A stretch of 15,295 nucleotides of DNA from contig CAKREC010000047.1 in assembly GCA_934316925.1 (NCBI GenBank), forward strand, positions 1 to 15,295, in the 5' to 3' direction. This document shows positions 13,764-15,295 of the stretch, piece after piece. The stretch comes from an uncultured Eubacterium sp. GTDB lineage: Bacteria; Bacillota; Clostridia; Lachnospirales; Lachnospiraceae. The notes beneath the pieces were generated by a model. The model was not told the DNA's origin and ran no database searches. It saw only the letters and a list, made by a program, of their open reading frames with translations. How positions within the stretch are numbered: position 1 is the first letter of the stretch; each line of letters opens with the position of its first letter. The translations under genes were made by a program, and so were the position numbers.

Positions 13764-13794
13764 TTGTATCGTACATCAATGTACGGTATATAAT
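13764..13794 (+). promoter_or_regulatory. Dyad-containing promoter of the LRR-protein gene
   Basis: TTGTAT (13764-13769) and TATAAT (13789-13794) are separated by 19 bp. The spacer is nearly filled by an inverted repeat, TATCGTACAT-CA-ATGTACGGTA (13767-13788, nine of ten pairs match). This is the architecture of MerR-activated promoters. A 17-bp reading with TATATA (13787-13792) is also possible, so the spacer assignment is not certain. The rest of the 13610-13890 gap shows no supported gene; the transcript leader would be about 90 bases. Confidence 0.6.
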
Positions 13795-13890
13795 TTTATT
13801 GTAACAGATGGGAGGAAGAAAAGAAAGAATTTTTCCAATACTTTGCTTCCATGTTACAAAAAACAATCAATTCAACGAGGAGGAAGATAC

Positions 13891-14706
13891 ATGAAACAAA
13901 TAAAGAAATTTTTTGCAGTAATGCTGGCGGTAGCGATGGTAATCACAATGGCACCGGCAACCTTTTGCGAGGGGATAGGTTCAGTTTGCACAGTATATGC
14001 GGCTTCTGATAGCGTAGCAGCTACGGGACAATGCGGAGACAATCTGACGTATACCGTGACCGGAGACAATGAGAGTGGTTACGCCATCTCCATAACCGGA
14101 ACAGGCGATATGTATGATTATGGTCTGGATGAGTGGGCATCACCGTGGTGTGATTACAACCTTACATCCATTACCATTGGTAACAAAGTGACCTCGATTG
14201 GGGCTTACGCATTTGTGACAAACGGCTATAAAGTCAAGCTTACCATCGGTAAAAAAGTTAAAAATATTAAGGAAAGTGCTTTTTCGATGACGGGCATCAA
14301 GGGTACGCTCACCATTCCTGCCAGCGTTCAGACCATTGGAGAGGCTGCTTTTCAGGGAACAAGCATTAAAAAGCTGGTGCTTGGCAAGGGTGTGAAAACT
14401 CTGGAAGACTATGCCTTTTGTGACTGTACTGCGCTCAAGACCGTTGATGCATCAAAATCAAGCAAGCTTAAGACAATAGGAAACGTTTGTTTCGAGAGCG
14501 ATGAAAAATTAAAGACAGTAAAGATTAATGCGAATAAATTGACGAAGGTCGGAAACGAATCATTCAAGTTGAATTCAGATGGAGCTAAGATAAAGGTTAC
14601 TGTCATAGCCAAGACAAAGCGTAAGTATAAGAAAGCCGTAAAGCTTATTAAGGGTGGGGAAGCTTATGGCTATAACAAATATAAGTTCACCTATAAGAAG
14701 GGCTGA
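13891..14706 (+). CDS. Secreted BspA-type leucine-rich repeat protein
   Basis: The start is the ATG at 13891, because GAGGAGG (13877-13883) is seven bases upstream; an earlier in-frame ATG at 13843 has no such site and would precede the signal peptide. The product has 271 residues. Residues 1-38 are a signal peptide (KKFFAVMLAVAMVITMAP, cleavage near VYA-A). Residues 46-90 are the usual lead-in of these proteins (GQCGDNLTYTV, ISITGTGDMYDY, WASPW). Residues of about 91-235 are LRR_5 repeats (LTSITIGNKVTSIGAYAF, LTIPASVQTIGEAAFQG, KLVLGKGVKTLEDYAF, LKTIGNVCF). The C-terminus is Lys-rich with no LPXTG. Family members are secreted or surface-bound and bind proteins or host surfaces; no ligand can be named. 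Its repeats resemble the C-terminal module of the 1919-residue protein. Confidence 0.93.
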   Translation: MKQIKKFFAVMLAVAMVITMAPATFCEGIGSVCTVYAASDSVAATGQCGDNLTYTVTGDNESGYAISITGTGDMYDYGLDEWASPWCDYNLTSITIGNKVTSIGAYAFVTNGYKVKLTIGKKVKNIKESAFSMTGIKGTLTIPASVQTIGEAAFQGTSIKKLVLGKGVKTLEDYAFCDCTALKTVDASKSSKLKTIGNVCFESDEKLKTVKINANKLTKVGNESFKLNSDGAKIKVTVIAKTKRKYKKAVKLIKGGEAYGYNKYKFTYKKG

Positions 14707-14708
14707 AC

Positions 14709-14954
14709 CCCGGTCGGGTGTTTAAGTGCAAGCGTGATGAGTTGGACTTGACGTGCCGGATACAGATGCGACCTGTTTTAACAGGCGTTATCCCGGCTGG
14801 AATCATTAAGAACCGGGCCAAACGGAAGCAATTTTACTTAAGGGTAGAAGTGTGTCCATGAGAAGAATGTGCAGATGTAGGCATATTTGACGAGCTGGAA
14901 ATACGTGAAACCTTTAGGCTGGGATTGCAATTCTGTTTTGCCCGGTCTTTTTTT
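14709..14954 (+). ncRNA. Structured non-coding RNA, possibly a raiA-motif RNA
   Basis: This stretch begins three bases after the LRR stop codon, has no credible ORF and is rich in stems. GCCGGATA (14755-14762) pairs with TATCCCGGC (14789-14797) and encloses CCTGT/ACAGG (14772-14776 with 14781-14785). A long-range stem joins ACCGGGC (14812-14818) to GCCCGGT (14940-14946), extended inward to 11 of 12 pairs, and seven Ts (14948-14954) follow, so the RNA appears to end as a terminator. Between these arms lie conserved-looking single-stranded purine stretches (AACGGAAGCAA, GGGTAGAAG, GAGCTGGAAATACGTGAAAC). Length and style recall the raiA motif of Clostridia, a trans-acting RNA linked to sporulation and aggregation, but I identify it from memory and cannot align it. 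No clear promoter is visible, so it may be processed from the LRR transcript. Confidence 0.6.
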
Positions 14955-15153
14955 GTTCAACAATACCTGAGATTTCGATATAATGTCGGATAATCAGTTG
15001 AATTTTGTCAAACACATGCTGTCACTTTTCGGCACCGTGCCGGCATTTAAGTTTTGTCGTGTGCTGCTGTATGATAAAACTGTGGATGGAACATAACAGG
15101 GTTCATGAATTTGTTTCCAGAATCAGTATTTCTGAATGTATCAGATTTACTGA
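14955..15153. other. Intergenic stretch without a gene
   Basis: I see no supported ORF in about 200 bases. It holds a perfect -10-like TATAAT (14979-14984) with only a weak -35 (TTCAAC, 17 bp upstream), a small GC palindrome around GGCACCGTGCC (about 15034-15044) and the inverted repeat listed separately. It may be scar sequence left by insertion-element activity. Confidence 0.5.
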
Positions 15154-15155
15154 TT
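15121..15155. repeat. Inverted repeat at the edge of the IS30 fragment
   Basis: AATCAGTATTTCTGA (15121-15135) and TCAGATTTACTGATT (15141-15155) are 15-bp inverted copies with two mismatches around a five-base loop. The right arm overlaps the stop codon that ends the transposase fragment. No T-run follows on either strand. Confidence 0.7.
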
Positions 15156-15288
15156 AGGGATGCAAAACCTCACGAGCAATAGTGGAAGCAGAACGATCAA
15201 GGTTTCTTCCAATAGAGGCGAACGAATAGTCTTGATGAAGCATTCGCTCAATAACGTAACGTTCAGGTAAGGATAATTGTTTAGCCAT
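15154..15288 (-). pseudogene. IS30-family transposase, N-terminal fragment
   Basis: The ATG at 15288 opens a 44-codon frame (LSLPERYVIERMLHQDYS, then FASIGRNLDRSASTIAREV) that stops at 15154. This matches the N-terminal helix-turn-helix of IS30 transposases, which bind the terminal repeats. Full-length members run to roughly 300-400 residues with a DDE catalytic domain; nothing resembling that domain follows in any frame before 14955. The gene is therefore a truncated relic whose break lies at the inverted repeat 15121-15155. The ribosome site would be beyond the window edge. Confidence 0.8.
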
Positions 15289-15295
15289 AATAGCT

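Noticed and set aside
13669..13866. 65-codon minus-strand ORF opposite the LRR promoter
   Set aside because: No ribosome site or known motif. It runs antisense through the promoter and dyad of the LRR gene and has an untypical composition, so it is treated as chance.
14709..14954. Group II intron fragment, or a SAM, cobalamin or c-di-GMP riboswitch
   Set aside because: I could not find the hallmark domain V of group II introns or the conserved cores of those riboswitches, and no gene follows in the right orientation.
14979..14984. TATAAT as promoter of a plus-strand gene
   Set aside because: The -35 is weak and no ORF with a ribosome site follows before the window end.

Overview
The window looks like chromosomal DNA of a low-to-mid GC Firmicute, most likely a gut-type Lachnospiraceae or other Clostridia. 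The reasons are strong AGGAGG-type ribosome binding sites, sigma-A promoters (TTGACA/TTGAAA, 17 bp, TATAAT), U-tailed hairpin terminators, and secreted proteins carrying BspA-type leucine-rich (LRR_5) modules. This is inferred from sequence style only. Almost everything lies on the minus strand. Only one protein gene with good support and a structured RNA at the right end are on the plus strand.

Layout. Bases 1-1896 hold the 5' part (632 codons, cut by the window edge) of a secreted protein with GLUG-type repeats. It is preceded by a 16-codon micro-ORF in a strong hairpin and by a TetR/AcrR regulator with its own consensus promoter. Next come a small membrane ORF whose start is unclear and an unrecognised 210-residue protein; terminators end both transcripts. 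Bases 3920-9679 encode a 1919-residue exported protein with FG-GAP-like repeats, glycine/serine-rich beta segments, a helical segment, Ig/FnIII-like parts and a C-terminal LRR_5 module. Directly upstream, in the same direction, is a 386-residue regulator with a DNA-binding motif at each end and a TPR-like middle. It is the obvious candidate to control the giant gene, which has a perfect -10 but no clear -35.

Bases 11157-13609 are a patchwork. A divergent plus-strand promoter drives a 30-codon ORF, and a Fic gene remnant has lost its catalytic histidine through an internal deletion. Then follow a translationally coupled pair (PNPOx-like flavoprotein and DUF4186) with a consensus promoter, and a MerR/BmrR-like regulator whose stop codon sits in a 13-bp tandem duplication.

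Bases 13764-14954 (plus strand) hold a promoter with a near-perfect dyad between its -35 and -10, a 271-residue secreted BspA-like LRR protein, and a structured RNA of about 245 nt ending in seven Ts. The RNA looks like a conserved non-coding RNA, possibly the raiA motif, and is the most interesting non-coding element here. The right edge carries the N-terminal fragment of an IS30-family transposase.

The unifying theme is surface and secreted proteins (three of them), each next to a plausible dedicated regulator (TetR, dual-HTH/TPR, MerR), with small unexplained ORFs and RNA structures between them.
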